NCBI RefSeq assembly: GCF_004000765.1
Contig: NZ_BILW01000011.1
Span: 117,232-181,231 of the forward strand
Direction of reading: 5' to 3'
Source: Paenibacillus chondroitinus NBRC 15376
Lineage (GTDB): Bacteria; Bacillota; Bacilli; Paenibacillales; NBRC-103111
Length of the DNA: 64,000 bases
A program made the position numbers and the translations under genes. This document shows, in pieces, positions 17,207-25,811 of this stretch (its first letter is position 1; every line of letters begins with the position of its first letter). Below the pieces are notes generated by a model. The model saw only the letters and a list, made by a program, of their open reading frames with translations, was not told where the DNA came from and did not search any database.

Positions 17207-18514
17207 ATGAAAAACGTGTCGAAGGGTAAGGCCTTAGGTTTGCTAATGGCTTCCGTCCTCCTTCTTAGTGCTTGCAGCAGTGGTGGAGGAGCGCCGGAAG
17301 CAGTAAAAACGGATGCGAAAGCAAGCGATGGCAAGAAAGTTCAATTGCAAATGTGGTTTTGGCAGGGGGCTTCATTCGAGAAAATCATCCCTGAGTTTAA
17401 CCGCACCCATCCTAACATCGAGATCATTCCGCAAATTTACAAATGGGAAGATGCGCACAAAAAGCTTTTAACGGCGATGTCTGCCGGGTCTGGAGCTCCG
17501 GATATCGCAATGATCGATATTTCCCAGTTGGATCAGTTTCTGAAATACCCAGATAAATTTAATGATCTTAATACGTTTGGCGCCAAGGATATGGCAAAAG
17601 ACTTTCTAGAATGGAAGTGGAAACAGTCCACGGTCGGTGAGAAACAGCTTGGTCTTCCGACAGACATCGGTCCGATGGTGCTCTATTATCGGCAGGATTT
17701 GTTCCAACAAGCTGGATTGCCATCCGAGCCGAACGACGTTGCAGCCAAGATCAAGACATGGGACGATTTCCTAGCTGCGGGTAAAACGCTTAAAGAGAAA
17801 ACGGGTGCCGATATTTTATCCAATCCTAACGAACTTTTCGGCGCTATTCGCGACCAAGGGGATGAATTGTACTTTGATAAAGATGATCAGCTTATCATTG
17901 AAAAAAATCCGCAAGTGAAGAAGGCTTTGGATTATTTTAAAAAGGCTCGAGATATGGGTATAGCGGGTAGTTATGATCAGAAGAATGCCCTACAAGAGTA
18001 TTCGGCCGCTCTCAACTCAGGTAAAATTGCCACTTATATTTCAGCCGCATGGGGCCGAGGACATGTTGAAACCCGTGCTCCAGATACGAAAGGGAAATGG
18101 CGTGCAGCGAAAATTCCGGAAGGCACTGGCAACATGGGCGGATCGTTCCTGACCATTCCTAAGGAGTCCAAATATGCTAAGGAAGCTTACACCGCTATTA
18201 GTTGGTTAATTTCTCCGCAGCAGCAGCTTGAAGTCTTTAAACTATCCGGCAACTTCCCTTCAACTCCATCTGTATATGGAGACAAGGCTTTCACGGAAAC
18301 GGGCTATGAGTTTTGGGGCAATCAGAAGCTAGGTGTGTTGTACTCTGAAGTTGCTAAGGACGTCAAAGTGCAGCGTAAGGGGCCGAACTATCAAACGGTT
18401 GCGGATATCATTGGCGACGGCATGCAAGCTGTAGCGGTAGATAAAACGAAAGACCCTGATAAAGAGTTCTGGTCACTCGTCGAGAAGGCCAAAACGAAGT
18501 TGAAGAATAAATAA
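17207..18514 (+). CDS. ABC importer sugar-binding lipoprotein (family 1)
   Basis: 435 residues, start ATG 17207 with AAGGGAG ten bases before. A standard lipoprotein signal ends in LLSAC (Cys at about 23), followed by a Ser/Gly linker. The mature protein has the family 1 fold, with LPTDIGPMVLYYRQDLFQ as the hinge strand and a DMGxAGSY region. It is followed by two permeases and is the transport binding protein of this locus. The protein at 14624 is its paralogue. A gap of 106 bases from the regulator gene leaves room for a separate promoter, which would fit the high expression binding proteins need. Confidence 0.9.
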   Translation: MKNVSKGKALGLLMASVLLLSACSSGGGAPEAVKTDAKASDGKKVQLQMWFWQGASFEKIIPEFNRTHPNIEIIPQIYKWEDAHKKLLTAMSAGSGAPDIAMIDISQLDQFLKYPDKFNDLNTFGAKDMAKDFLEWKWKQSTVGEKQLGLPTDIGPMVLYYRQDLFQQAGLPSEPNDVAAKIKTWDDFLAAGKTLKEKTGADILSNPNELFGAIRDQGDELYFDKDDQLIIEKNPQVKKALDYFKKARDMGIAGSYDQKNALQEYSAALNSGKIATYISAAWGRGHVETRAPDTKGKWRAAKIPEGTGNMGGSFLTIPKESKYAKEAYTAISWLISPQQQLEVFKLSGNFPSTPSVYGDKAFTETGYEFWGNQKLGVLYSEVAKDVKVQRKGPNYQTVADIIGDGMQAVAVDKTKDPDKEFWSLVEKAKTKLKNK

Positions 18515-18612
18515 AAGCCAATAGGGGGCAATCTCGATTCACTAGCCCATAGCGGTGATGGTAGCGATTTGCTCCCTGTAGGTATATCTTATGAGGATAG
18601 GATGTGGAGCCG

Positions 18613-19494
18613 ATGAAAGGGTTCAAAGCCCATCTGGCGCCCTACGTAATGATTTCTCCATTTTATATTCTCTTTATCGCTTTTAGCCTGTTTCCGATCC
18701 TGTTCTCGCTGTATCTGGCGTTTCATTCCTGGGATGGGCTTGGCCCCATGGAGTTTGTAGGGCTCCGCAATTTTCGAAATCTATTGACGGACGATCCGGA
18801 ATTCTGGACATCGGTTGGCAACACGTTTGTCATTTGGTTTCTGTCCACCGTGCCTCAGCTGTTCGCTGCGCTCGTGATTGCCTTTTTACTTAATGCAGCC
18901 TTTATGCGGTTTAAGGATTTTTACCGGGCGGTTTATTTTCTGCCTAACATTACTTCGATTGTAGCAGTCGCTATCATTTTTGGATCGTTTTTTGGCAGCC
19001 AATTCGGTCTCATTAACGGCCTGCTGCAGGCAATAGGGCTTCCTCGCATTGAATGGATCAATGATCCGTTTTGGGTCAAAGTTGCCATTTCGCTTATGGT
19101 CATTTGGCGTTGGTCCGGTTATAACGCAATCATTTATTTGGCGGGACTTCAGAGTATCCCACATGATTTGTACGAAGCTGCGACCATTGACGGAGCCAGC
19201 CGCAAGCAGCAGTTTTTCAGCATTACGCTGCCGCTTCTGAAGCCAATTATTCTCTTTACCGTTATTCTCTCAACGATTGGCGGCATGCAGCTGTTTACGG
19301 AGCCACTCATTCTGGTTGGCAATACCGGAGGAGCGACGAAAGGCGGTCTGACGCTGGTGTTATACCTGTATAATCAGGCGTTTGGCAACCAAATGTTCGG
19401 TTATGCTTCTGCCGTTGCATGGATGCTGTTTCTGATTATCGGCATATTTTCGTTTGTGAATTGGAAATTCGTCTCGAGAGGGGAGGGGGTTTGA
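18613..19494 (+). CDS. CUT1-type ABC sugar importer permease (MalF-like)
   Basis: 293 residues from ATG 18613; an alternative GTG start is at 18604, and purine-rich sites fit either. Six transmembrane helices, starting with APYVMISPFYILFIAF. The EAA loop is YEAATIDGASRKQQFFSITLP. About 100 bases separate it from the binding-protein gene. Its stop shares a base with the next start, so the two permeases are translated together. No ATPase gene is present in the operon. Confidence 0.88.
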   Translation: MKGFKAHLAPYVMISPFYILFIAFSLFPILFSLYLAFHSWDGLGPMEFVGLRNFRNLLTDDPEFWTSVGNTFVIWFLSTVPQLFAALVIAFLLNAAFMRFKDFYRAVYFLPNITSIVAVAIIFGSFFGSQFGLINGLLQAIGLPRIEWINDPFWVKVAISLMVIWRWSGYNAIIYLAGLQSIPHDLYEAATIDGASRKQQFFSITLPLLKPIILFTVILSTIGGMQLFTEPLILVGNTGGATKGGLTLVLYLYNQAFGNQMFGYASAVAWMLFLIIGIFSFVNWKFVSRGEGV

Positions 19495-20378
19495 TGGTGC
19501 CATCATCTTCTAAAGTATCCCTCGGACGGGTCATTACTGCTGTTGCTGTGAAAAAGACAAGAGCGCCAGGCACCCTCTGGCTCCATGTTGTCATGATCAC
19601 CGGGGCAATTTTATCCCTGTTTCCTTTCTACTGGCTGCTTGTCATGTCGACTGCGACGACGGCGGATATGTTCCGGTTTCCGCCTCGGCTTCTGCCTGGT
19701 GACCAACTGCTTGTCAATATTGGAAAAGTGCTTGATCATGTCGGCTTTTTCCGTTCATTTGGCAATAGCCTTCTTGTTGCAGGTACGCATACGGCGTTGG
19801 TGTTGTTTTTCTGCTCTCTAGCAGGATTTGCATTTGCAAAATTCCAATTTCCAGCGAAGGCGCCGTTATTCTTCTTTTTATTAGCAACCATGATGGTGCC
19901 CCAACAGCTTGGGCTAATTCCACAATTTATCATTATGCAAAAGCTTGGATGGATCAATGATCTCAAAGCGCTTATTGTTCCAGGAGCGGCTAGCGCGTTC
20001 GGTATTTTCTGGATGCGGCAGTATACGACTTCCGTCGTGCATGACGAGCTTGTTAATGCAGGTCGAATTGACGGTTGTAACTCGTTCGACCTTTATTGGA
20101 GAGTCGCGCTTCCAGTACTTCGTCCAGCACTTGCAACACTTGGGATCATTACATTTCTAGGGTCGTGGAACGATTACTTGTGGCCGCTTGTCGTCATTTC
20201 GGTGCAGGAAAAGTTTACAATCCAGATGTTGATTGCTTCTATGAACGGGGTATACAGCACCGATTATTCCATGGTCATGGCAGCTACACTAATGGCTACC
20301 GTGCCGCTCATCATTGTATTTTCACTATTTAGCCGCCAATTTATTGCCGGACTTATGCAAGGGTCTGTGAAAGATTAA
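19494..20378 (+). CDS. CUT1-type ABC sugar importer permease (MalG-like)
   Basis: 294 residues. ATG 19494 follows GGGAGGGGG and overlaps the previous stop (TGATG); the longer frame from 19419 lies inside the upstream gene and is not used. Six transmembrane helices, an EAA loop LVNAGRIDGCNSFDLYWRVA and the C-terminus FIAGLMQGSVKD identify a MalG-type subunit. It is the last gene of the operon, before a strong terminator. Confidence 0.9.
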   Translation: MVPSSSKVSLGRVITAVAVKKTRAPGTLWLHVVMITGAILSLFPFYWLLVMSTATTADMFRFPPRLLPGDQLLVNIGKVLDHVGFFRSFGNSLLVAGTHTALVLFFCSLAGFAFAKFQFPAKAPLFFFLLATMMVPQQLGLIPQFIIMQKLGWINDLKALIVPGAASAFGIFWMRQYTTSVVHDELVNAGRIDGCNSFDLYWRVALPVLRPALATLGIITFLGSWNDYLWPLVVISVQEKFTIQMLIASMNGVYSTDYSMVMAATLMATVPLIIVFSLFSRQFIAGLMQGSVKD

Positions 20379-20392
20379 TAGTTAACTAAATT

Positions 20393-20422
20393 AAACGTTC
20401 ACTCTACGAGTGGACGTTTTTT
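20393..20422 (+). terminator. Rho-independent terminator closing the second sugar operon
   Basis: Twelve-base arms AAACGTTCACTC / GAGTGGACGTTT with a three-base loop, followed by T. One G-T or mismatch in the middle. Confidence 0.88.
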
Positions 20423-20503
20423 AGTGCAGATGGAATGCCTTCGATCGTGTACAATGAGAAAAAGACAGGCAGGACCTTTTTAAAAAATAATGAGGTGAGG
20501 ATA

Positions 20504-21277
20504 TTGAATGAGTCTGCTTTACAATTTTATGATGAACTTGCAGAAGACTATCATTTACTTTTCGAAGAATGGACACGAGCCGTTATTTCGCAAGGAGAAA
20601 CATTAAACAGAATCATCCGTTCAAAATTCACGACTTCGGTTACAGAAGAAATCACACTGTTGGACTGTTCTTGCGGGATTGGCACACAGGCAATAGGCTT
20701 GGCATTAAACGGATTTAAAGTGACAGCGACAGATTTAAGTCCAGTGTCCGTAGAAAGAGCGAAAAAAGAGGCGACGTCTTTTGGGGTAGAATTAAGTGGA
20801 GGTGTAGCTGATTTTCGAACGTTGGACAAAGACGTTTCTGGAATGTTTCATATCGTTCTTTCGGCCGATAACGCGATCCCTCACCTTCTTGCGGATGAAG
20901 ATCTTTTTAAAGCTGCTAGTAATATGTATAATATTGTGGAAAATAATGGAATAATTTTGATTACAATAAGAGATTACGATGAATTGGTGAAATTGAAGCC
21001 AAAAGCTACAGAACCCCGTATCTTTGATCAGGGAAAGCGCATTGTTTTTCAAATTTGGGACTGGGAAGAGGATTCGGCCACTTATCTGACTAATCACTTT
21101 ATTATGCAAGAAATTGACGGCGTGTGGAAAACTAAGCATAATAAAACGAGATACAGAGCATTGCTGCGAGAGGAATTTAGTCGTATTTTGACGCAAGCGG
21201 GATTCTCTTCCATCGAATGGCTGATGCCATCCGAAACAGGGTATTACCAGCCGATTGTCACTGCGCGAAAAAAATAA
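20504..21277 (+). CDS. Class I SAM-dependent methyltransferase
   Basis: 257 residues from TTG 20504, which has GAGGTG six bases before and gives the usual N-terminus NESALQFYDELAEDYHLLF. The longer ATG start at 20435 lacks a good site. SAM-binding motif I is LLDCSCGIGTQAIGLAL; motif II acidic residue in TATDLSPVSVERA; then IVLSADNAIPHL. The arrangement resembles glycine/sarcosine N-methyltransferase-like and UbiE-like proteins, but the acceptor is not known. It is followed after 21 bases by a GNAT acetyltransferase, likely in the same transcript. Confidence 0.8.
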   Translation: MNESALQFYDELAEDYHLLFEEWTRAVISQGETLNRIIRSKFTTSVTEEITLLDCSCGIGTQAIGLALNGFKVTATDLSPVSVERAKKEATSFGVELSGGVADFRTLDKDVSGMFHIVLSADNAIPHLLADEDLFKAASNMYNIVENNGIILITIRDYDELVKLKPKATEPRIFDQGKRIVFQIWDWEEDSATYLTNHFIMQEIDGVWKTKHNKTRYRALLREEFSRILTQAGFSSIEWLMPSETGYYQPIVTARKK

Positions 21278-21298
21278 AAGAGTAAAAGGATGGTGCAG

Positions 21299-21841
21299 AT
21301 GTCTCAACCACTAGTCTATGTTCGGTTCCCTGAAGAAGCGGACATTGCACAGATCATTGCAATGAACAAGCGCAATAGGGAGTTTTTTGAGCAATTTTCT
21401 CCAAGCAATTCAGATGACTATTATACGGAGGAGCACATGCTCCAATGGTTGAATAAGAGCAGAATCGATCGCATGGAGGATCGGAAATATTCCTTCGTGA
21501 TATGCCAAACGGAAGACGATCAGATCGTCGGCACCATCGGGCTAACATATGTCGTACGGGGACCGCTGCAGAGCTGCATGATTGGCTACAATTTGGACCA
21601 GGCGGCCAACGGCAAGGGTTATATGACGGAAGCAGTGAAACAAGTGGTACGTTATGCTTTCGAGGAATTGAAGATACATCGGATTATTGGCGAAGCTTCT
21701 CCTAAGAATCCTGGTTCAATTCGCGTGCTAGAGAAGGCCGGGTTCCACAAGGAAGGGATCTCCCGCAGCAATGTGAAGATCAATGGCGTGTGGGAGGACC
21801 ATCAAGTTCTGGCTATTATTAATCCCAATCCGGATATTTAG
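21299..21841 (+). CDS. RimJ/RimL-type GNAT acetyltransferase
   Basis: 180 residues from ATG 21299; AAAAGG stands about ten bases before, while the ATG at 21290 overlaps that site. The acetyl-CoA loop region is GYNLDQAANGKGYMTEAVKQ, followed by HRIIGEASPKNPGSIRVLEKAGF, the typical RimJ/L signature. Relatives acetylate ribosomal protein N-termini or small amines and antibiotics; the substrate here is not predictable. A terminator follows 20 bases after the stop. Confidence 0.85.
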   Translation: MSQPLVYVRFPEEADIAQIIAMNKRNREFFEQFSPSNSDDYYTEEHMLQWLNKSRIDRMEDRKYSFVICQTEDDQIVGTIGLTYVVRGPLQSCMIGYNLDQAANGKGYMTEAVKQVVRYAFEELKIHRIIGEASPKNPGSIRVLEKAGFHKEGISRSNVKINGVWEDHQVLAIINPNPDI

Positions 21842-21860
21842 ACGATTTAAAACAATGATC

Positions 21861-21884
21861 AGACCCATGTTGTGGGTCTTTTTT
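21861..21884 (+). terminator. Rho-independent terminator
   Basis: Stem AGACCCA / TGGGTCT with a short TGTTG-type loop, then six T. Confidence 0.88.
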
Positions 21885-21924
21885 GCTCTTCATCTTATGG
21901 CCAAATGAGCGGGAAAATAGGGGG

Positions 21925-21955
21925 TTGACTTGGAGTTAACTCCAACTATTATAAT
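21925..21955 (+). promoter_or_regulatory. MerR-type promoter with palindromic operator
   Basis: TTGACT (-35, 21925-21930) and TATAAT (-10, 21950-21955) are 19 bases apart. The spacer holds a perfect 16-base palindrome TTGGAGTTAACTCCAA (21930-21945). The overlong spacer with a dyad in it is the hallmark of promoters activated by MerR-family regulators. It now drives only a truncated aldo/keto reductase frame. Confidence 0.85.
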
Positions 21956-21961
21956 ACGTCA

Positions 21962-22485
21962 AATGTGTATTCAGACGGTACCAGCGAGGAAATCGTTGGA
22001 CGCGAACTGAAGGACTATGCCAATCGTGATGAAATTGTACTTGCGACGAAGGTTCATTTCCGTATGCATCAAGGTCCGAATGGTGCCTGTCTTTCCCGTA
22101 AGACGATCATGAGTGAGCTCGATAAGAATCTTAAGCGATTAGGAACAGATTATGTAGATCTGTATCAAATTCATCGCTGGGATTACAACACGCCAATTGA
22201 AGAAACGATGGAAGCCATGCATGATATCGTTAAAGCAGGAAAGGCAAGATATATTGGCGCTTCCGCGATGTACGCCTGGCAGTTCCTGAAGGCATTGCAC
22301 GCGGCTGAGAAAAATGGATGGACCCGATTTGTATCGATGCAAAATCATTTGAACCTCATATACCGTGAAGAGGAAAAGGAGATGCTGCCGCTTTGCAGGG
22401 AAGAGAAAATCGGCGTCATTCCATATAGTCCCCTTGCTTCAGGACGATTGACACGTGATTGGTCGGAAGCGACGCATCGTTCCGA
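21962..22485 (+). pseudogene. Aldo/keto reductase fragment lacking both ends
   Basis: The frame begins inside the family: VYSDGTSEEIVGRELKDYA corresponds to residues around 55-75 of a normal protein of about 330. The N-terminal barrel strands are gone and no ribosome binding site or start is present. The middle is intact, with LATKVHF (catalytic Lys region), YVDLYQIHRWD and the IGVIPYSPLASGRLTRDW segment. After THRSET, near 22482-22490, the frame departs into Ser/Arg-rich sequence that ends at 22546. The catalytic Asp and Tyr may be missing or partial, so activity is unlikely. It joins a MerR-type promoter in front to a foreign tail behind. Confidence 0.75.
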
Positions 22486-22581
22486 AACCAGAAGAAGCCA
22501 GTCGTTGAGCAGTGTAAGCAGCTCAGAACAAGGATGGAAGATATGATATATGTGTTGGAACGCCTGGATGATTGCTGCTAG
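22486..22581 (+). pseudogene. C-terminal scrap of another gene, possibly a MerR-type regulator
   Basis: In a different frame from the reductase, NQKKPVVEQCKQLRTRMEDM continues into IYVLERLDDCC and stops at 22581. This looks like the terminal coiled coil of a MerR-family regulator, which would be the natural partner of the promoter at 21925. The assignment is tentative because only about 32 residues remain. It suggests a deletion that fused a regulator gene and its divergent target. Confidence 0.4.
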
Positions 22582-22635
22582 AGAAAAAACACTAAATAGA
22601 GCATTAGACTAGTCTTGCATCTATGAAAACCACAT

Positions 22636-22664
22636 GCGACAACTTCCTATTCTTACGATATAAT
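22636..22664 (+). promoter_or_regulatory. Candidate sigma-A promoter of the serine hydrolase
   Basis: TATAAT at 22659-22664 with GCGACA 17 bases before (four of six -35 positions). It lies 36 bases before the GTG start at 22700. Confidence 0.45.
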
Positions 22665-22670
22665 AGTAGT

Positions 22671-22684
22671 TGAAAACGTTTCCG
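22671..22684 (+). promoter_or_regulatory. Candidate CcpA (cre) site
   Basis: TGAAAACGTTTCCG matches the cre consensus TGWNANCGNTNWCA at all but two defined positions and sits just after the candidate -10 at 22659. This position would fit carbon catabolite repression. Confidence 0.35.
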
Positions 22685-22699
22685 AGAGGAGCTGTGGCT

Positions 22700-23863
22700 G
22701 TGGGTAGAAACGATCGATTAGGCGAGCGGTTGACTCCGCTGTTGAAGAGCTTTATGGAGAAAGGGCCAGTTGGTTGTGCCTGTACGGTCGTACACCGGGG
22801 AGAAGTGATCTATCAGGAAACCCTGGGGTATGCGGATTTGGACAAAAAGCAAGAGATCAATCTTAACACCGTTTACCGTATTTATTCCATGACCAAAGTA
22901 GTGACCTGTGTTGCAGCACTCATGCTTTATGAGAAAGGCCTTTACTTGCTGAACGATCCGCTAGGTGATTATTTGCCGGAATTTCAAAACCCGCAGGTGT
23001 ACAAGTATAACGATTTCGGTGTGAAGACATTGGTCCCGGCGGGAGCTCCGATTCGGATCAAGGATTTGTTTATGATGACTTCCGGGATTACATATGGCGG
23101 AGACGGCAACGAAACGGAACGCCAAACGCGTGCGAAATTGGAAAAAGCGGCTGAGACCATGGACACTCGAACGGCGGTCAAAGCGGTTGCTTCCGTGCCG
23201 CTCGCCTTTGAGCCGGGTACTCGCTGGAAATACGGGATGAGCCACGATGTTCTTGCCGCATTGATTGAAGTGCTGTCAGGCCAAAAGTTCGGGGATTTTG
23301 TGGAGAAGGAAATTTTCAAGCCTCTCGGCATGAAGGATACCACCTTCCGAATTCGAGAAGATCAGCGCGACCGACTGTGCACGATGTATGATTGTGCTGC
23401 TGATGGCACAATGACGCCAAACACTAGATTGGATGCCTGCTATCAGCCGGATTGTCAGTTGGAGAGCGGAGGAGCAGGGCTGCTTTCGACGATTGGGGAT
23501 TACAGCAAGTTTGCGCAAGTATTAGCTAATGGCGGCGAACTAGATGGGGTTCGAATTTTAAGCCCCAAAACCGTTCAATTGATGGCAACGAATCATTTGA
23601 ATGCTCAACAGCTGCGAGATTTCGACTGGACGCAAATGAGCGGTTATGGCTATGGCCTCGGCGTCCGCGTCTTGCTGGATCCTGCAGCTGGGGGAAACAA
23701 CGGTACAATCGGTGAATTCGGTTGGGCAGGTATGGCAGGTTCCTATTTGCTAATCGATCCCAAAGAAGAGCTTTCTATTGTCTATATGCAGCAGCTGCTT
23801 CCGAGCCGCGAGCCTTTTATTCATCCGCGGATACGGGCTGTTGTTTATGGGGCGATGGAGTGA
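22700..23863 (+). CDS. Serine hydrolase of the beta-lactamase/EstB family
   Basis: 387 residues from GTG 22700, with AGAGGAG eight bases before; an earlier TTG at 22670 is not supported. The catalytic SxxK motif is YSMTK (Ser63, Lys66), and WKYGMSHD supplies the second conserved Tyr. The DPLGDYLPEF segment and the ending PREELSIVYMQQ-type strand fit EstB-like esterases and class C beta-lactamase relatives. There is no signal peptide, so a cytoplasmic esterase is more likely than a lactamase. It is a single-gene unit, converging on ohr through a shared terminator. Confidence 0.85.
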   Translation: MGRNDRLGERLTPLLKSFMEKGPVGCACTVVHRGEVIYQETLGYADLDKKQEINLNTVYRIYSMTKVVTCVAALMLYEKGLYLLNDPLGDYLPEFQNPQVYKYNDFGVKTLVPAGAPIRIKDLFMMTSGITYGGDGNETERQTRAKLEKAAETMDTRTAVKAVASVPLAFEPGTRWKYGMSHDVLAALIEVLSGQKFGDFVEKEIFKPLGMKDTTFRIREDQRDRLCTMYDCAADGTMTPNTRLDACYQPDCQLESGGAGLLSTIGDYSKFAQVLANGGELDGVRILSPKTVQLMATNHLNAQQLRDFDWTQMSGYGYGLGVRVLLDPAAGGNNGTIGEFGWAGMAGSYLLIDPKEELSIVYMQQLLPSREPFIHPRIRAVVYGAME

Positions 23864-23880
23864 GGTTTCTCAGCGTGTAA

Positions 23881-23930
23881 AAAAGAGGCGACCCCAAGGT
23901 CATTACAATGACTTTGGGGTCGCCTCTTTT
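23881..23930. terminator. Bidirectional terminator between the serine hydrolase and ohr
   Basis: A stem of over 20 bases (AAAAGAGGCGACCCCAAGG with its complement, one bulge) and a four-base loop, with T on one side and A on the other, so it works for both converging genes. Confidence 0.92.
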
Positions 23931-23942
23931 CATTTGGCAAGC

Positions 23943-24362
23943 TTATTCAACAATATTGATTGTCACTTCGATGTTGCCTCTTGTTGCTTTGGAGTAAGGG
24001 CATATTTGATGAGCCGCTTCGGCAAGCTCTCTGGCCACTTGTTGGTCAACCCCGTCAACGGTCACATCGAGTTCAGCGGATAACTGAAATCCGCCGTCGT
24101 CCGTTTTATTAATTGTAATATGGGCCGTTACTTGTGTGCCCTCTACTTTGATGCCTTTTTGGCGAATCGCCAGATTCAGTGCGCCATCGAAACAAGCGGA
24201 ATAGCCTGCCGCAAAAAGCTGCTCCGGATTCGTGCCATGGCCGCCTGAACCCCCGAGCCCTGTTGGTGTTTTGAGTTCAAGGGAGATGACTTGGTCGGAA
24301 GAGACGACTTTCCCGCTTCTTCCGCCGACGGCTGTTACGGTTGCTGTGTATAGGTTTTGCAT
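23943..24362 (-). CDS. ohr: Organic hydroperoxide resistance protein
   Basis: Thiol peroxidase of the OsmC/Ohr family, 139 residues, which reduces organic hydroperoxides in the cytoplasm. I start at the ATG at 24362 with AAGGAG nine bases before it. The active-site cysteines are in AAGYSACFDGAL and ICPYSKATRGN, and TNPEQLF is the classic motif of the family. The arrangement of both Cys regions favours Ohr over OsmC. The gene is alone; no OhrR regulator gene is next to it, but a small imperfect palindrome lies upstream. Confidence 0.93.
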   Translation of the reverse strand: MQNLYTATVTAVGGRSGKVVSSDQVISLELKTPTGLGGSGGHGTNPEQLFAAGYSACFDGALNLAIRQKGIKVEGTQVTAHITINKTDDGGFQLSAELDVTVDGVDQQVARELAEAAHQICPYSKATRGNIEVTINIVE

Positions 24363-24381
24363 GATGATCTGCTCCTTAAGG

Positions 24382-24396
24382 TACATAATTAATGTG
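24382..24396 (-). promoter_or_regulatory. Weak candidate OhrR-like operator
   Basis: TACATAATTAATGTG is an imperfect dyad just upstream of the ohr ribosome binding site, resembling the TACAATT-AATTGTA box only in outline. Confidence 0.2.
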
Positions 24397-24557
24397 AGTC
24401 CCCTATACATTACCCGAAAAAAGTGGATATTATGAGAAAATTTTCTTCTTTTTTAATCTATGTTTGAGTGCCTTGTAGATATGGTAATTACGGCCAATTG
24501 TGACTTAAAACATAGCTGGTTGGCGAATAAACTATACGTATAAGGAGGAAATCGCCG

Positions 24558-25778
24558 ATGAATAACCTTGCAAACCTTGCAAATCGATATAGGATCGTTC
24601 AACCGCTTAAGCAAATGACGAATGGACTGATCGTGAGAGGGAAGGATGTAACCTCTGAGCGGGATGTTCTTTTATATATATTTCAAGAAAGTGATGCATT
24701 AGCTCACGAGGAAGTTTTACGTTGGATGAAAAAAGCGTCGCAGATCTCCAACGAGTTTTTCATGCAGATGCTGGACTTCGGTTCGGAAGAGGGATCGTTG
24801 TATGCCGTACTTCGGGCGGAGTCGGGAAGTCTATTATCCGATCGGCTGAACGATGTGGAGGTAACCGGGAACAAAGCACTGACGTATGTACACGAGTTGG
24901 CTATCGCTATTCGAGAAGCACAACTGAAACAGCAGATGGCGTATTCGGTTGAGGTGAATAATCTTTGGATCACAGATAACGGTCAGCTGCAGATCATGAA
25001 TCGTTGGACGGAGGGGAGCAACGGGAGGCGCGGTGCTCCGGGTCTGGGTTTGCTGCTTTATCAGCTGGCTGCGAAAAGCGATATTCCAACGTCCTCAATG
25101 AGTGCTTACTCATTTGAGATGGGTTTGTTATTTGCCGACATGGCAGAAGCAACTCGGGAACGTGCCGTTGCATTAGCCTGCAAGGCGTATGAAGGCTTGT
25201 GCACGCTTGAAGATTTTCAGTTGGAGCTGGAGGGGATACTTGGTATTTCTAGCAATAAGCGAGAACCACGTACGCAATTCGATGCCAAACCTTCTACATT
25301 TAGTGAGAAAAAGGTTATTCGCAAATGGCCATTAATCGCGTTCGCCGGAGTCTGTGTACTTGTTTTGGTCATCTTTTTATCGATGCGTCCGCACGAGGAC
25401 TATGCGAGCGATGCGAAGATGCCGACGACTGCTATGACCGATCCCGCATCGGTATCGACAAGTGGGGAAGATTCGTCGAAATCATCTGCTGCGCCGACAC
25501 CCGATCGTACTCCCACACCGTCGGTTGAGCCTGGAGATGCCCAAACTCAATCGAGTGGCGATAGCGCGGGACAAGACCAGGTTGGGGTCGTTCCGGATCT
25601 GGTCAATCGCACGAGGGAGGAGGCAGAGAATATGGCATTGGACGCAGGTCTTCGCTACGAGTTTTTCTTGGAGTCGAGCAGCGCCGCTAAGGGAACGGTA
25701 TTCAAGCAAGACATACCTCCAGGAACTGCTATTCAGAATGGTGACCGTATTACGTTTTGGGTCAGCAAAGGGTTGTAA
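24558..25778 (+). CDS. Membrane-anchored PASTA pseudokinase
   Basis: 406 residues; AAGGAGG lies before ATG 24558. Residues 1-230 keep the outline of a PknB/PrkC-type Ser/Thr kinase but not its catalysis: the VAxK lysine is Tyr40 (DVLLYI), the HRDxKPxN loop reads SVEVNNLWI without the Asp, and the DFG position reads IMNR. A transmembrane helix lies at about 257-275 (WPLIAFAGVCVLVLVIFLSM), then a Ser/Thr/Pro linker, then one extracellular PASTA repeat (VVPDLVNRTREEAENMALDA) to the end. PASTA repeats bind peptidoglycan fragments or beta-lactams. It may therefore be a sensor or scaffold in the cell wall. No phosphatase or kinase gene is nearby. Confidence 0.8.
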   Translation: MNNLANLANRYRIVQPLKQMTNGLIVRGKDVTSERDVLLYIFQESDALAHEEVLRWMKKASQISNEFFMQMLDFGSEEGSLYAVLRAESGSLLSDRLNDVEVTGNKALTYVHELAIAIREAQLKQQMAYSVEVNNLWITDNGQLQIMNRWTEGSNGRRGAPGLGLLLYQLAAKSDIPTSSMSAYSFEMGLLFADMAEATRERAVALACKAYEGLCTLEDFQLELEGILGISSNKREPRTQFDAKPSTFSEKKVIRKWPLIAFAGVCVLVLVIFLSMRPHEDYASDAKMPTTAMTDPASVSTSGEDSSKSSAAPTPDRTPTPSVEPGDAQTQSSGDSAGQDQVGVVPDLVNRTREEAENMALDAGLRYEFFLESSSAAKGTVFKQDIPPGTAIQNGDRITFWVSKGL

Positions 25779-25811
25779 CGGGGACTGATTGTACTCGTAA
25801 ACTTCTAACAT

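Noticed and set aside
24433..24444. AGAAAATTTTCT palindrome upstream of the PASTA gene
   Set aside because: An AT-only style dyad of this length is likely by chance and has no second copy.
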